This document shows positions 24,462-36,711 of a DNA stretch of 64,000 nt, in pieces; within the stretch, counting starts at the first letter, position 1; each line of letters starts with the position of its first letter. The position numbers were made by a program, and so were the translations under genes. The notes below the pieces were generated by a model, which saw nothing but the letters and a program-made list of their open reading frames with translations, did no database searches and had not been told where the DNA came from. This stretch comes from Polytrichum commune (lineage: Eukaryota > Streptophyta > Polytrichopsida > Polytrichales > Polytrichaceae): positions 45,224,758 to 45,288,757 of the forward strand of contig OX485805.1 of assembly GCA_950295325.1 (NCBI GenBank), written 5' to 3'.

Positions 24462-24823
24462 GGGACCCCTTTATGCCTCCACATTGTCTCCCAATATGAT
24501 AACCATTGTAGATTTAATAGTCAACATAATCGGGGGAGGACCTATATGACCATTTAACGAGCATTCACTTTTGATAATAAATCAAATATTCATACGAGCT
24601 CCAAAACCTATGAGGAGAGTGACTGCAACCTCGAGATAGGTTTGCTAACCACCTCGTGATTCATATCCTTTTAGTTGAAGTGGATAGTTGGAAGAAGTAA
24701 CCATTTAAGACCTTGACAATTTGGGCACAATTTTTATTTTTTTTGGAATCATTTTCTACTCGTTTCTATTTTAGAAGGAATTGGTACGTATATGAAATTT
24801 GCAAGTGAACACCAAATCCTATA

Positions 24824-25110
24824 CTCCCTCTGTTCCAAAATGAGTGTCCTACCTCCCGGAATTTTTTGTCCCAAAATGATTGTCCAGTTTATCTGCCCAA
24901 CTAGAATTTTGAGACTCAAAGTCAAATATTTTTGCACCAAACTTTCTACATCAATAAGTCTTTCGATACCGCAACTTCTGGGGGCGTTTCAAAATAGCTT
25001 TTGTTTTATTTATTTTAAGAGTCATACTTACAACTACTCGGTCAATGATCAAGGGGCCTTAATCTTGCCAAAGTTAGGAACACGGACAATCATTTTAAGA
25101 CGGAGGGAAT
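24824..25110. mobile_element. Stowaway-like MITE with CTCCCTC terminal inverted repeats
   Basis: The left end reads CTCCCTCTGTTCCAAAATGA directly after TA at 24,822-24,823. The right end, 'aatcattttaagacggaggg', is its near inverse and is followed within a few bases by TA. CTCCCTCCGTYCC ends and TA insertion sites are the signature of plant Stowaway (Tc1/mariner-derived) MITEs. The interior contains only chance open frames. Confidence 0.75.
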
Positions 25111-25159
25111 GTATAATATGTACAAACATTCGGCACAATTGAGTCAGTGAGCGGGGAGT

Positions 25160-25380
25160 TTTTTGGGCAGAATCGGTTGAGATCCTAGTGTTTGCAAGTC
25201 AAACCGGTTGCATGTTAACATCCTTTGGTTTTCCTTTATTAAATTGGGATATATTCTATAAATTCCTCTAAAATGATCGGTAATTTTCTTGCAGTCTTGA
25301 ACTTCAACCGGTTATTCCTCAAACTCAACCGGTTCATCTGTAACTAACTGCCGGTTCTCGCCGATCATAGACTTGAGTCC
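25160..25380 (-). repeat. Inverted copy of the 4,940-5,165 repeat
   Basis: This is the reverse-complement match of the 4,940-5,165 element, including 'catctgtaactaactgccgg' and 'cctttggttttcctttatt'. It begins 50 bp after the Stowaway-like MITE. Confidence 0.65.
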
Positions 25381-25629
25381 GTTTTTTTTTAAAAGAGGGC
25401 ACGGTAATATATTATAATTTTTGTCACGGCTGCCCATAAAAAGGGAGCTTCTCAAAGGGGCTTGACCCAATCACATGGTTCGATGTGGAGTCGCAACGAT
25501 GTTTGAGTTTGAAAACCTCCAAGTTTCAAATTTGTCTTCATTGGAGGGAACTTTGACTTGAGCCAAAGGCATCTTCAAAACGAGGCTCTCAAACTTACCC
25601 AAATACTAAGCCCAAGTTTGGAAAATAAG

Positions 25630-25930
25630 TTGTGCAATGAAACAAGATTAATCTTAACGTCCAAGAAGCCAAGAGGCTCATGAGACTCAAAGTACATCAA
25701 GGTGGTGTTAAAAAGGTCAATTCCCTAAGTAGTGGAGGGCATTGACCTCAATAAGATATATGCTAATATCAATCCGATGGTCTAATTGTAAGAAAGACTT
25801 GAGCCCACTTCAAATTACATTATGAAGTAGAAGGGACCTTGTCCTAATAAAATTGTAGTGGGGACATTCTGACAACACAAAGTGTGCTTCAAAGTAATAA
25901 GTAACTTAACTTGCTAGTAAAGTACATTGT
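25630..25930 (-). repeat. Short LINE 3'-end copy
   Basis: It resembles 23,940-24,160 and 62,740-62,960, for example 'ccaagaagccaagaggctca', 'ttcccta.gtagtgg', 'gctaatatcaatc.gatggtc' and 'ggggacattctgacaacaca'. It is decayed and non-coding. Confidence 0.45.
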
Positions 25931-28900
25931 TCATAGTAATTAGCATCAAACACACTATTTGCAAAGGACCTAAATTAGACGCCTAGAGATCTCAAACTGT
26001 CACGTTTGCTAATTGCCAATATGGTACTATTCGTCAACATAAGTAAAATCTTTTACATTATAACAATTAGTGTAACACATTGGGATACTTTAGAGGATAT
26101 ATATTTGTGCTTTGGCATAATACAAGGGAAGTTGTTATTGAGCATATTAATGGCAAGTGTCATGTGTTTACAATTTAGTATGCAAGAGGAAGATATTCTT
26201 GAGGATACTACATAATGTCTTCCATATTACGACCCTTGTTTATACGATACCTTGACTATACATCGCATTTCTTGTTGACCAAACTTCTTAGTGCTATTTT
26301 ACCTCCGTGATATGACTATGACACATAATATGACAATCTTAGGCAAGAGTTTTCATATAACAAAGGTAATTATTGTGCATAAATGATGGGATCCACATGT
26401 AATTAGTACTTCGGAACATGCAGGGGAACCTTGGGGAATGTTATAAGCATTGGGAAACCTTAGAGAACATTGTGAGCAATTCTCTTCAATTTCATACTTA
26501 TGTATCTTCACTATATATATAAAGTGACAGTTTACATTGAACTAGACCATTTTCTTGAAAAACCTCAATGATATGACATTTGAGGCCAAAATGTCATAAC
26601 ACCAAGAATACAATACTTTCTTGCGCAACCAAACACGTCTAAATAAGAGAGAGAGAACAATCATGCCAAGTCTCGTTTGTAAACTTTAGTCAACTCATAG
26701 ACCATTATGTAACATGGGCATACACCTCATCGCATTATTGAACATACTCATGCCAAGATAGTAGCAAGTGCACTTGAATGAGATACTATTATACAATGAT
26801 ATTAGCAAGTGTCATGAGGTGACACTGACGGTGAAGTTGGTGGTTATTAGTGTAACCTAGCATAGACCTAAAGACAAAGTAAATGACACTATTACGCATG
26901 TGACACCAAATATCATAATCGGTGCGGTGCAATTATTTCAATTTGCTTTGGAGGAGGGGTGCTCTTTCCCACAAAGGTTGACCAATCACAGGGTGCCACT
27001 TGGTAGGGAGACTCCGCCTACTTGGCATGACCCCATTTGGTTTTCAAATCTTTTCCCATTCGAATTGAAGGGGACTCGTGGTTGGAGTGGAGTTGTGACC
27101 CCACTACTCTTACTTATGAGGTATATGGGGTGTCACACATTTCCCATAGGATGAGTAGTATGATTGATATGAGATGCTTAGAGAATCCAAATCAAGGCCG
27201 GAGCCCTTTCCTCATTTTTTTGGAGGTTGTATGATGATCTTATTCAAAAACATAGTGAGCATTCTTGTGCTCATTAAATGGTTGCATAGGTGCCTCTAAT
27301 CATGTTGGCTATTTAGCTTAGGTGTTGTTATCATATTTTGAGCACGAATCCAATCTCTTTTGAACACATATTGATTTGGTGTTCATTCGCTGCACTTAAT
27401 CACATGCCACTTAAATGTAGGTGTATGATTAAGAGAATTAAACAACTTAGGCACATCTATCTTAAGTGGCTCCTTCTTCTTGCTCTCCATCTTTCGTTGG
27501 TTAAATTTATGTCTTCAAATTAGTGTTGCAATAGTAAATTTAATCGAACACATAGGTCCTCCCAAGTCACGTTCACTATTGAGTGTGGAGCAATTAGTAG
27601 GATTTTAAGATGTATCCAATTTCTTCCAAACATGTGTATTTATGGTGCTTGTTCTTCGATCCTCACCTACCCACACACCAGTCAAAATATGAGTGTCCAA
27701 TTAGGAAAAGTAAGCGAGTAACACATGTGTACCTTAAGCTTAACACACTATAATTGAGACCATCATTCGACTTCCTATTCGAGTCCTAATGCAATTTCTT
27801 CAAACAATGTAGGGTTGTAGTGTTGGGCCAATGACCATCGTTGGATCCTTCTTTGAACGTTGAAGATTCTCTATGTGAGCGCTTCAAATCAAAACTTAGT
27901 ACGATCCCTCAAAATTCCAAGATAATCTATGATATATTCCCAAACATATCATAGATGTTCTTGATTGCATAGTGCAAACATAACCGCGTGAATAGTAATG
28001 TTAAGTTCACATTGAAATTGAATCAATGCTATACTAAGGTGTTACACTTCAACATGCTTATTATGGCTTATTATGACTTTACAATATTATAAAATAGTTG
28101 TTCGATTATGATTGAGAAAAATATTGGACAAAAAATCTCAATCATAGTCCGTATGCTTATAGGCTTTTCAGTCAAAATGCACACTCTATGATTCATATAT
28201 GCATTTGCCTTTCACCTATCGAGCATCTACGTGTTGTGATGATCACTAACATATTTGGCAGTCATTTTCCCTTTTGGCTACAAACAACTATCAACATGTT
28301 GGTTCAAGTTCACTTGCTAGTCATGCTTCCTCCTCATAGCTCACATGACTAAGTAAACCAACGGCCAATAGGAAAATGTTATTTGCCCTCGCTTCTCACA
28401 ATGGCAACTGTTATTATGCAATCTAAAGACTTGGACAAACATGTCAATTCTAGTTCAAGAAACCGGTCCATATGTTATTTGCCAACATAAGTGCTTGGTG
28501 TCTTGAATCTCGCAGTCTCAATTTGGGTATATTTGCAATGCATTGTGTCAATGTAGTGTGCATAGAAAGAGGGCTATGTTTAAATTGGTAAAATGTGTAG
28601 AAAATTTATGGAAATTTAAGATCCGATTGGGAAAAAGAAAAAAGAAAAAAGGAGAAAAAACTGATAATGAAGCCAAATCATTTGATTTTGCTTCTCTTTT
28701 TTTAGATCATCGAGGACATAGGTATATTGGGAGATCGGAGTTCACTTTTGTAGGAGCTAATTGGATTGAATTGACCATATTGTTCTGACGGACCCGTTCA
28801 TCCAACTTGGGCCAAATCCTTCCATCCGCCTTCTGTCTTGGAAGCTGAGCGAAAAGCTTCATGTTTGCCATGATTGTGTCCAAAAGTTTTAAATTCTCTA

Positions 28901-31560
28901 CATAAAAAGCTCAGATTCTATATTCTCCTTGAAGGATCTGTATATAGTAGTCAACACATTTGCCTCAATTATTACATCCATGGAAAAAAATTTGGGTGGA
29001 GCGCATATGAAACCAAATCATTACACAAAATAGGTTCATTAGTGTGACTAACCACAATAAAGCAGTACATCAAATCGCACAAACATTACAATCAAATAAA
29101 CATATTAGATATTACACATTCATTAACGCAGACAACCAAAACTCTAGACCCCAAGAAAACACAATCCCATAATGGGTAATCGAATGTATATGTTCCACTA
29201 TACCATGCACATGCCTATCTAGACTCACACAGATAGCCAATTCCCACCCCTAACACCAACCCCACCAAATGTCATACAAATTCATTAAATTCACTTACTG
29301 CCACGACATATACCCAAACACCGTCCACAACAGAAAAAATTCGCTAAATACAACCCACTTATACAAGCGCTTGGAATAATTGGCTAGCAAGCCAACCCCT
29401 TCATCACCATCACATCAGGTGTTAGAGGGGCTATCCATGAACAACATTTAGAAACAAACTCAAAATACCCAAAAACGAGATCAAAACACTCATGAAACGA
29501 TTACACCAAATTGCCATTAAATACCTTACATACCTAATACTAAACAAAGGAAGCTAGACAACAAACAAACCCCCGTAGACCCCCCCCCCACCTACATATT
29601 AGGTTCCATGGTTCTTAAAACTAAAGGAGCCCACCTTCCCAGAGGGAGGAAGTAGCCTTACTGTGACACTTGGTTAAGCAAGAACACGGTACAGAGTAAC
29701 GGGCTCTCATTCACGTCGGTGTATAAACCAAACCTTAACGTTACTTTTGTTTTATTTTATTTATGACTCTCACTAATTTCGGAACATGTTCCAAAGATCC
29801 AAAATTGAAACTTTGATTGGAATAGTAAATATAACATTGGGAAGAATAATTGTAAAAAGTAAACAAATAAAAATAAACAAGTAAGAAAACACACTCACAC
29901 AACGATAGCATACACATTCACACAACTTCTACTAATATGTGTTTTCATGTGTCAATATGTGACTTTGACTTTATCTCCATATCTTTGACATGCAATTCAA
30001 CATAGTAAAGCATACTACTCAAAAAGTCACATTATTGAGACTCTTTAGCTTGGTCCGTGCATACAAGTGCATGGACAAAAGATTGTCAAAGATCATTGGT
30101 TGAAATAACAACTTCATCTAATGGGACGTTCAAACATGGGGTTTGTCCACTTCGTCAGCCCGCCATGTCGCCAATCAATGTAGCCACCTCAACTGACAAG
30201 ATGAAGAAGTTATGGGTCTTGCCTAGGGGTGGCTCCAAACTTCTCTAGTGAAGGAACGCTCCTACTTGTTCAGTTGGTATTAGGGTTGTTGGCAAATCTA
30301 AAGCTGCATTTAATGAATTGGATGGCACACACAATGGCCCGATGATGTGGAATCACTTTAGGGGGACGAAAGACTAGCTAGGGTGTCATCGTTCATGCTT
30401 TGTCCAGGCGTTCATTTGAGCCGGGCCTTTGGTGTATGTAATGTCTTTTCACTTGGGCTACCCATCACTTCCAAGCCTAAAATAACCATCTCATACCCCT
30501 ATTAATCAAGAAGGGAGGATTCAACTCTTGCCAATCGTAAGATCTCAACACCCACCCATGGGGCCCAATTGGGATTGGGACACACCCTTATTGACATTGG
30601 ATGTAATGTGAACATATGTTAACAAACATTATTCAAGTTCCCCCTTCCACACCCACACATAACAATGTTATACATCTACGTGATTAGGGGTTGAACCACA
30701 AGCCACCTAGTGGATAGTTACATGGACAAGATATTGCATGCAAGGAGTCATGCTACAACTGTACCAGGGTCACACATGTATGATATTGGATATAGCAACA
30801 ACCAAGTCTTCATGATAACGTCTTGGAGTCTATAATCAACATGCTAATGCCCAATGGATACATGACACATCAACAAGATTTGAGATGGTCAATGCTACAG
30901 AGAGGAGGTTTGGGACAAGTTTGAGAGCAAACCACCCATAAATTGAACCTCCCCTTTTGTAGCTCCTCTAGAGAACTAGTTGTTCAAAAATTAATATAAG
31001 AGAGTTTTAATAATAATAATAATAATAATGTTCACAATAGAGATGTATTGGCTTAACCCCATTCACACAGAGACTTTGCGCAAACTTATGCCCACACACA
31101 TACATACGAAAGTAGCACCAATTTGATCACAAATCTACAACTTGTTTTGGAAATTATAATCTAACTTTCAAATTTATGGTGATATGTGGAAATATAAAGG
31201 GATATTGTCCTTTGTCATTGCAATACTATATATATAGCATATATTATTAATATTATATTTACGACTTTTGTTGTAGACTTCCATATGTGTCCCAAGAAAT
31301 AGCTTCAACATGTTACACTAAAAAAACTTGTTTTCATATGACACTCGACACCTAAATCTGGCTAAGTTGCAAACGTCGTTTGTATCCACCACATCACCAA
31401 TTTGCATCCCTCTAAAAAAAATGATGACATTTGCTTCCTCTTTGTGTTTTTGGCTTCTCATATAAATAGACGGAATGATGAAACCAACAAAATAAATCAA
31501 ATCAAATCAAATCAAAAGAGTTTTCCTTGCAATATGAATTCTTCAAAGTTAATAAAGTGA
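25931..31560. other. Gene-poor, repeat-derived DNA
   Basis: No exon or protein family is recognisable. Near 26,220-26,345 a fragment resembles the start of the pogo-like element at 61,690-61,800 ('cttgtttatacga', 'gaccaaactt'). Near 27,265-27,770 lies a copy of the repeat described at 18,400-18,780. Small open frames at 26,900-27,234, 28,543-28,788 and 30,057-30,248 carry no signature I know. A TAA run sits near 31,009-31,028. Confidence 0.3.
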
Positions 31561-32341
31561 GCAATTAAAAATAATAATAATAAAGATCGGATGAAACATA
31601 GTGAATGATTGTGAAGATGGACCATAAACGGATATTCAAAAGTGTTGCGTTGATAAAGATATTATTGGCAAATGATAACTTTATCCATATTATCACAACT
31701 TGATCCATGAGAAAGCCTAGTTTGGTTGCACATTTGGGAGTGTGCATGTTGACCATTGCACGTGAATCGTTGAATGATTCACATTTCAATGGTCCTAAAA
31801 ATGGCGCAAAACCCAACAATCAACACAACTTAGAGTGTTTGTCGGGACACCAACTTAGGGAAATGGCCGAGATATCCACACTTGCTAGTTGTGAGAGCAA
31901 TCCAATGTTTGGGAGGTGCATCAATGAGCACAAAGGGACCAAGAATTATTCCAAGTTCCGAAGGATGTCTTATCAAAGTTGGGAATTATCCTCTAAACTT
32001 TCAACTTTGCATACCTACATGCATGTTTATGTGGACCTCATAATACGACAATATAGTCTACGTTGGATGCGTGAAAGAGGACAATTCCACCATGCATAAA
32101 TGAATGAGCTTAATTTTCACATGTCCACATGCTACATTTTTAGTCTAATCTATGGAGGGTCAAACTATTCCTCATCTATCCAATCCTTTCAATGCCGAAC
32201 CATGTGTGACAAAGGTATACATGATGTGTGTTAGGTAACAAACTCATGTGTTTATACTATGGTTCTCAGTTTAATGTGATAATTTTTTTGACCCCACACA
32301 CACACACACACACAAATATATATATATATATTTATTTATTT

Positions 32342-32386
<45 letters not shown>

Positions 32387-34080
32387 TTCCAATTCACTTT
32401 CCAACATAAGAAAAGTTGTAAATGACTTTGTTTATTCACATGGTTGTAACTAATGGTAATATGATCTTGCAACATATATCATTCATAACATTCAAAAATT
32501 CCCTTTTGTTCCTTTTTTATTTCTACTTCACAATCTTGGATAACCTTCTTATCTATACAACCTAGAGAAAAGCAATACCTCCCCCTTGTCCTCTTTTACA
32601 CACACACACACACAAAAAGTATGATAATGTCTCAAATAATAACCTTTTTATACTCGCATTAATTAGTATGTGGTATGGAGAGTGCACACCCCAAGTTATA
32701 AATTGTGAGTACCAAGAGGATCAGGATGCCTAACAAGGCCAAATTTCCACATGTACATTGTCCACATGAAGGAAAGTAGAGTTTGACAATGTCAACAAAG
32801 TTATGGACATGATCTTCCAGAAGTTTCTTGGTTGAGCACTTCCATGTGAAGTAGGAAGCTAACAAGTTAAAGGAGTATGTGGGCCTTGTTGTCAAACATG
32901 CAATTTGAAATGTGGATGTCTTAGCATTTGCCACATGCATTATAACTTATGAATAATTGCATAGGGGATTGTTAGTTCAACCACATGATCGTTAAAACGA
33001 CAACGTTCAGATTGTAAGGTGTCAACTAGGCTATAACTTGTCATCCAAATTGGCCAAGTTTATCAATAACAACACGTAGCTAGTACCTTGATACTCCTTG
33101 TTTGTGCAATCAAAAATTAAATTTTGACATGTCATATCACCACACAATGTGTCTATGTGACCATTTAAACGAACTGCGTGATCAATTCAAGAATACCTTT
33201 TGCATAAAGCATAATCAATAATGTTTGCTAAGAGATACTTTTAATATATTATCCACAATGAGTACATGGTTAATACAATTCTCATTTGATTGAGTGAAAA
33301 TAGGAAACCGATGCACACTTCTTTGTTCATCAAAACTAAAAAATAAATGATATGAATACAATATTCGTGCGTCGAATGTCCCTCAAGCTCACTCTAGTTC
33401 GAGTGTTGTCCATTGTGGGATGGCATATAGAAATGGACTAATTCAAAGATGAAGCAAACACCATGGCTCACACCGGTTGCAACATCAAAATCCTTTCTTT
33501 ATTACAATTCTCATTGTCCGAACTTATAGTAGGATCCCAAACTTGCATTTGGATTCTATATCTATCTATCTATATATTCTATATATCTCTATCTATTTGG
33601 TTGCGTATGGGGGGGGGGGGTACAATTGAAGAATCAATTGCAAGAAGAAGGAACTAAAATACAACCACTACGGGGGAGCCAACGCAACCAAAGGGGAAAT
33701 CAAGAAATAATGCCCATCCGAGGCATTTGAATCCTATCTTAAACTCATCGCTCTTAAGTCTAATTCGATGCTTTGCTCACTATTCATACACCACCCCCCC
33801 CCCCCCCCCCCATACGCTCACTTGTTTTTTTGGGTATAGAACCATATTGCCATCTTCATTTTTGCCACTCATGCTATCATTGCTCACATGGTAGCCACAC
33901 CCAACACACAATAAAAGGCATCCAACAACACAAATGTTCCACCACTGTACCATTAGCCAATTTTTGAGTGCACTTTCTTTTAGATATCGATAAAAACGCA
34001 ATAGTATGGTTTTATTTTTTCCACTCAACATATTTGTATGCCCCATACATGTTAGGAAATGGCAGTTAATGCCAGTTAAT
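31561..34080. other. Non-genic DNA rich in simple repeats
   Basis: It contains an open frame at 31,707-32,099 without recognisable family, microsatellites near 32,295-32,384, and long G and C homopolymers near 33,609-33,620 and 33,794-33,811. No exon is supported. Confidence 0.3.
32295..32384. repeat. Compound (CA)n-(TA)n-(GA)n microsatellite
   Basis: A CA run (about 32,295-32,314), a TA run (about 32,316-32,331) and a 40-base GA run (32,345-32,384) lie next to each other. Confidence 0.9.
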
Positions 34081-34084
34081 GCCA

Positions 34085-34207
34085 ATAGAGACTCCGGACC
34101 TCTTTCAAGACCGGACAAAGGGCCATTGGAAAAATTCACTTTACAGTCTCCGGTCACAAACATACACTTTATTCACGCCGGCCTTGAAAGAGGTCCGGAG
34201 TCTCTAT
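34085..34207. repeat. Foldback element with perfect 25-bp inverted repeats
   Basis: Positions 34,085-34,109 and 34,183-34,207 are exact inverse complements; both contain AGAGACTCCGGACCTCTTTC or its complement. The pairing extends a further five bases with one mismatch. The 73-bp spacer is non-coding. A related, more diverged GC-rich motif (accggagtctct-like) recurs near 34,583-34,620. Confidence 0.8.
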
Positions 34208-34750
34208 CTATCTAGCTTTGGAATTTTGGGAATCCCAAAATGTGAAATTACACAACACTATAAAATGTACAGCCTCGTGGCATTTAGCCGGTCATGTGCA
34301 CAATAAGGCCGCACTAATTAGTACTAGTTTAATTATGTTGAATAAGTGTGTCAGTACTTAATGGTGAATGGTTGGCAATAATCACAAATGATTATAATAG
34401 ATATATTATACAATAAAGTCAAATTGGGCAAGTTTGATTCTCATGTTTAATTTCTAAGACACGAGTGAATTAGATGCCTTTTTGAATACATCCAAATGTA
34501 TGGGCACATGAACACATTCTTATTTGAGGGTAGTTTCAACCCTTCATGCATTATTTGAAATTGTTGGAATTCTGGACATGATAGAAGAAGAATTCCGGTC
34601 TCTAAAGGAGGCCGGAGTGAATAGAGTGTCTGTTCGTAAAACATCTTTGGCCAAGTCCTAAGGACATACATTATGGACATGCATAACACGCGTGATTTGT
34701 TTGAAGTCAAGCTGATTGTGTCCAATAATCTTTTGCATGTACATGTGCAA

Positions 34751-35139
34751 CACTAAATAGTGTATTTAATCTCGTGTGGTATTTCATGTCATTGTGGTAA
34801 CTTTTCTAATGACACATTGTATGAATAGGCTTACGAGTACTGTCAATCCAACTTACTTTTAGTTCGTCCAAATGCCAATAATTGAAAACAAGTTTGGTAT
34901 ATTTAGCACCCCTAACAGTTCTATGATGAAATTTTGTCATGAGTTGAAAGTTAGATATCAAATCACATAGTAAGTGACAACAATTGCAACATTGTAAATC
35001 TATAATGCCAAAATAAGGTTACAAAGGATGACAAATAATGTAAGGTTACATCTAGTGTGGGTGACACTAGATGGGCGGTTTACAATTTGGTATTGACCAC
35101 GACAAATAGAATTGATGGCACTATATACAATATTTAGTG
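34751..35139. mobile_element. CACTA-ended non-autonomous element
   Basis: The left end is CACTAAATAGTGTATTTAAT. The right end, 'actatatacaatatttagtg', is its inverse with four mismatches in 20. The interior is 389 bp overall and shares several blocks with 23,205-23,573. It has no coding capacity. CACTA superfamily membership is inferred from the termini only; no clean 3-bp target duplication is seen. Confidence 0.5.
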
Positions 35140-35377
35140 TAGTTGTTAATTGAAACACATGTTTCATCCATTCTAAGGGAGTTTGTTTATGTACAAAATC
35201 TTCCTAGTCTTGTTCTACAAGTTTTGAATAAAAAATCCTAAAAACAATTCACCAATTGGGAAATCAATTAATGTACACCTCATATGACCCACATGTAAGG
35301 TATGAGAGGTTGGGTTTGAGATGCAAATAAGTTTGACCCACCCTTGTCATCCCTTGTTTCATAGATGATTGTCATTA

Positions 35378-35942
35378 GGGTCAGTTTACATCATAGACCA
35401 TGAAGTCGGACCATGGAAGATGGCATGTTTCCATGGTCTGACTTCATGATCCAACTTCCATGGTCCGATTTCTTAAAAAATCAACGACCAAAGCCTTTAG
35501 GCCCCTCACTAGGTGTAAATTGAATGTGGACCAAGAGGAATGACCATGCACCAAAAAGTGAACATGCTAATTTTTTTAATATATTCCAAAAAGGGCAATT
35601 TTGAAAAAAAAATCAAACTTTACCAATCTTTTGTCTTCTTTTGTCTTCATCTTCTTTTTCCCATAAAGAAATTCATTCTAATTTTATTATAATCATAGTA
35701 TTTTGCCATGGGCCTCTTTTGCCAAAGCACCTCTTTTGCTTCTCCCACTGTAAAACCCATTGGGCCATGTCAGTGCATAATGTAGGCTTTAAAATATGTT
35801 TGTAGGAGACCTCGAACTTCATTGTCACCTTGACATTTTTTCCTTGGTGTAAAGCGAAATGATCCTAGAACGAGTTCAACAACCAATCACAAATTTTATA
35901 GGGCCTTGGGATAACTTCATGGTCCATGGTGTAAACAACCCC
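35378..35942. mobile_element. Tourist/PIF-like MITE with TTA target duplication
   Basis: TTA at 35,375-35,377 and TTA at 35,943-35,945 flank ends that are inverse to each other: GGGTCAGTTTACATCATAGA on the left and 'ccatggtgtaaacaacccc' on the right. An additional internal palindrome around 35,388-35,475 alternates 'gaccatggaa' and 'ttccatggtc'. GGG-starting ends with TTA duplications are typical of PIF/Harbinger-derived Tourist MITEs. Confidence 0.65.
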
Positions 35943-36711
35943 TTAGTTGCCTTGATAATGGATTGTCATATACAAATAATGATATTTACATACACTATCC
36001 ACCTTTTCCACACATTTCCATGTTTTGGGTTCCACCGGTTTTGTGCATTTCACCATTCAAACATACACGATCTATCTAGGAATCTCGTGGCAACAACATC
36101 ACAAACCCTAAATTTGTATTTTCTACACCCATGCACCATCACTAAAGTTCACATCAACCAATCTTGAGACACATCAAACACATCTTTGTGATAGATTGTA
36201 ACAAGTGAATATGATCAATGCAAAATTTGTACCACTTTATTAGTATTCGAAGGCATACTTGAAAATATTCTCGATGGCCGATCAGGTAAATCATCATGCA
36301 AACAAAAAAAAAAAAAAAAAACTTGGTTAGGTCATCTATATATGCAACCGCATTCAAGAATTCTCAAATCAATGAATACCTCTATTTTTTTAACCTACAC
36401 ACATGTTAGGGATTGCACTTGCCATCAACATGCTTCAAAGAAGATGTTTACATAAATACAAGTGAGAAATTAATGTCGTAGTCATCTTCATAAATCATCG
36501 AAGCAAATCTTGTTAATCATGCTTCCTATGATCGATGACTTGATTGCGTTGTTAATCACAAAGTTCGCATTTGATTATTATTCATGATTTTTGTATTGGA
36601 TTTGAGTGTGCCTCTTGAAGAATGACAAACATCAATTGAATATTAGTATTATACATATTTTTTGATTGTAGAGAAGGTCATATACCTATGTTGATGACGC
36701 GGTGATTACAG

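Noticed and set aside
32228-32425. Open frame with an Arg-Glu repeat tail
   Set aside because: Produced by translation of the CA-TA-GA microsatellite.
33780-34163. 127-codon minus frame with a Gly tract
   Set aside because: Spans a poly-C/poly-G homopolymer and one arm of the 34,085 hairpin; no coding signature.
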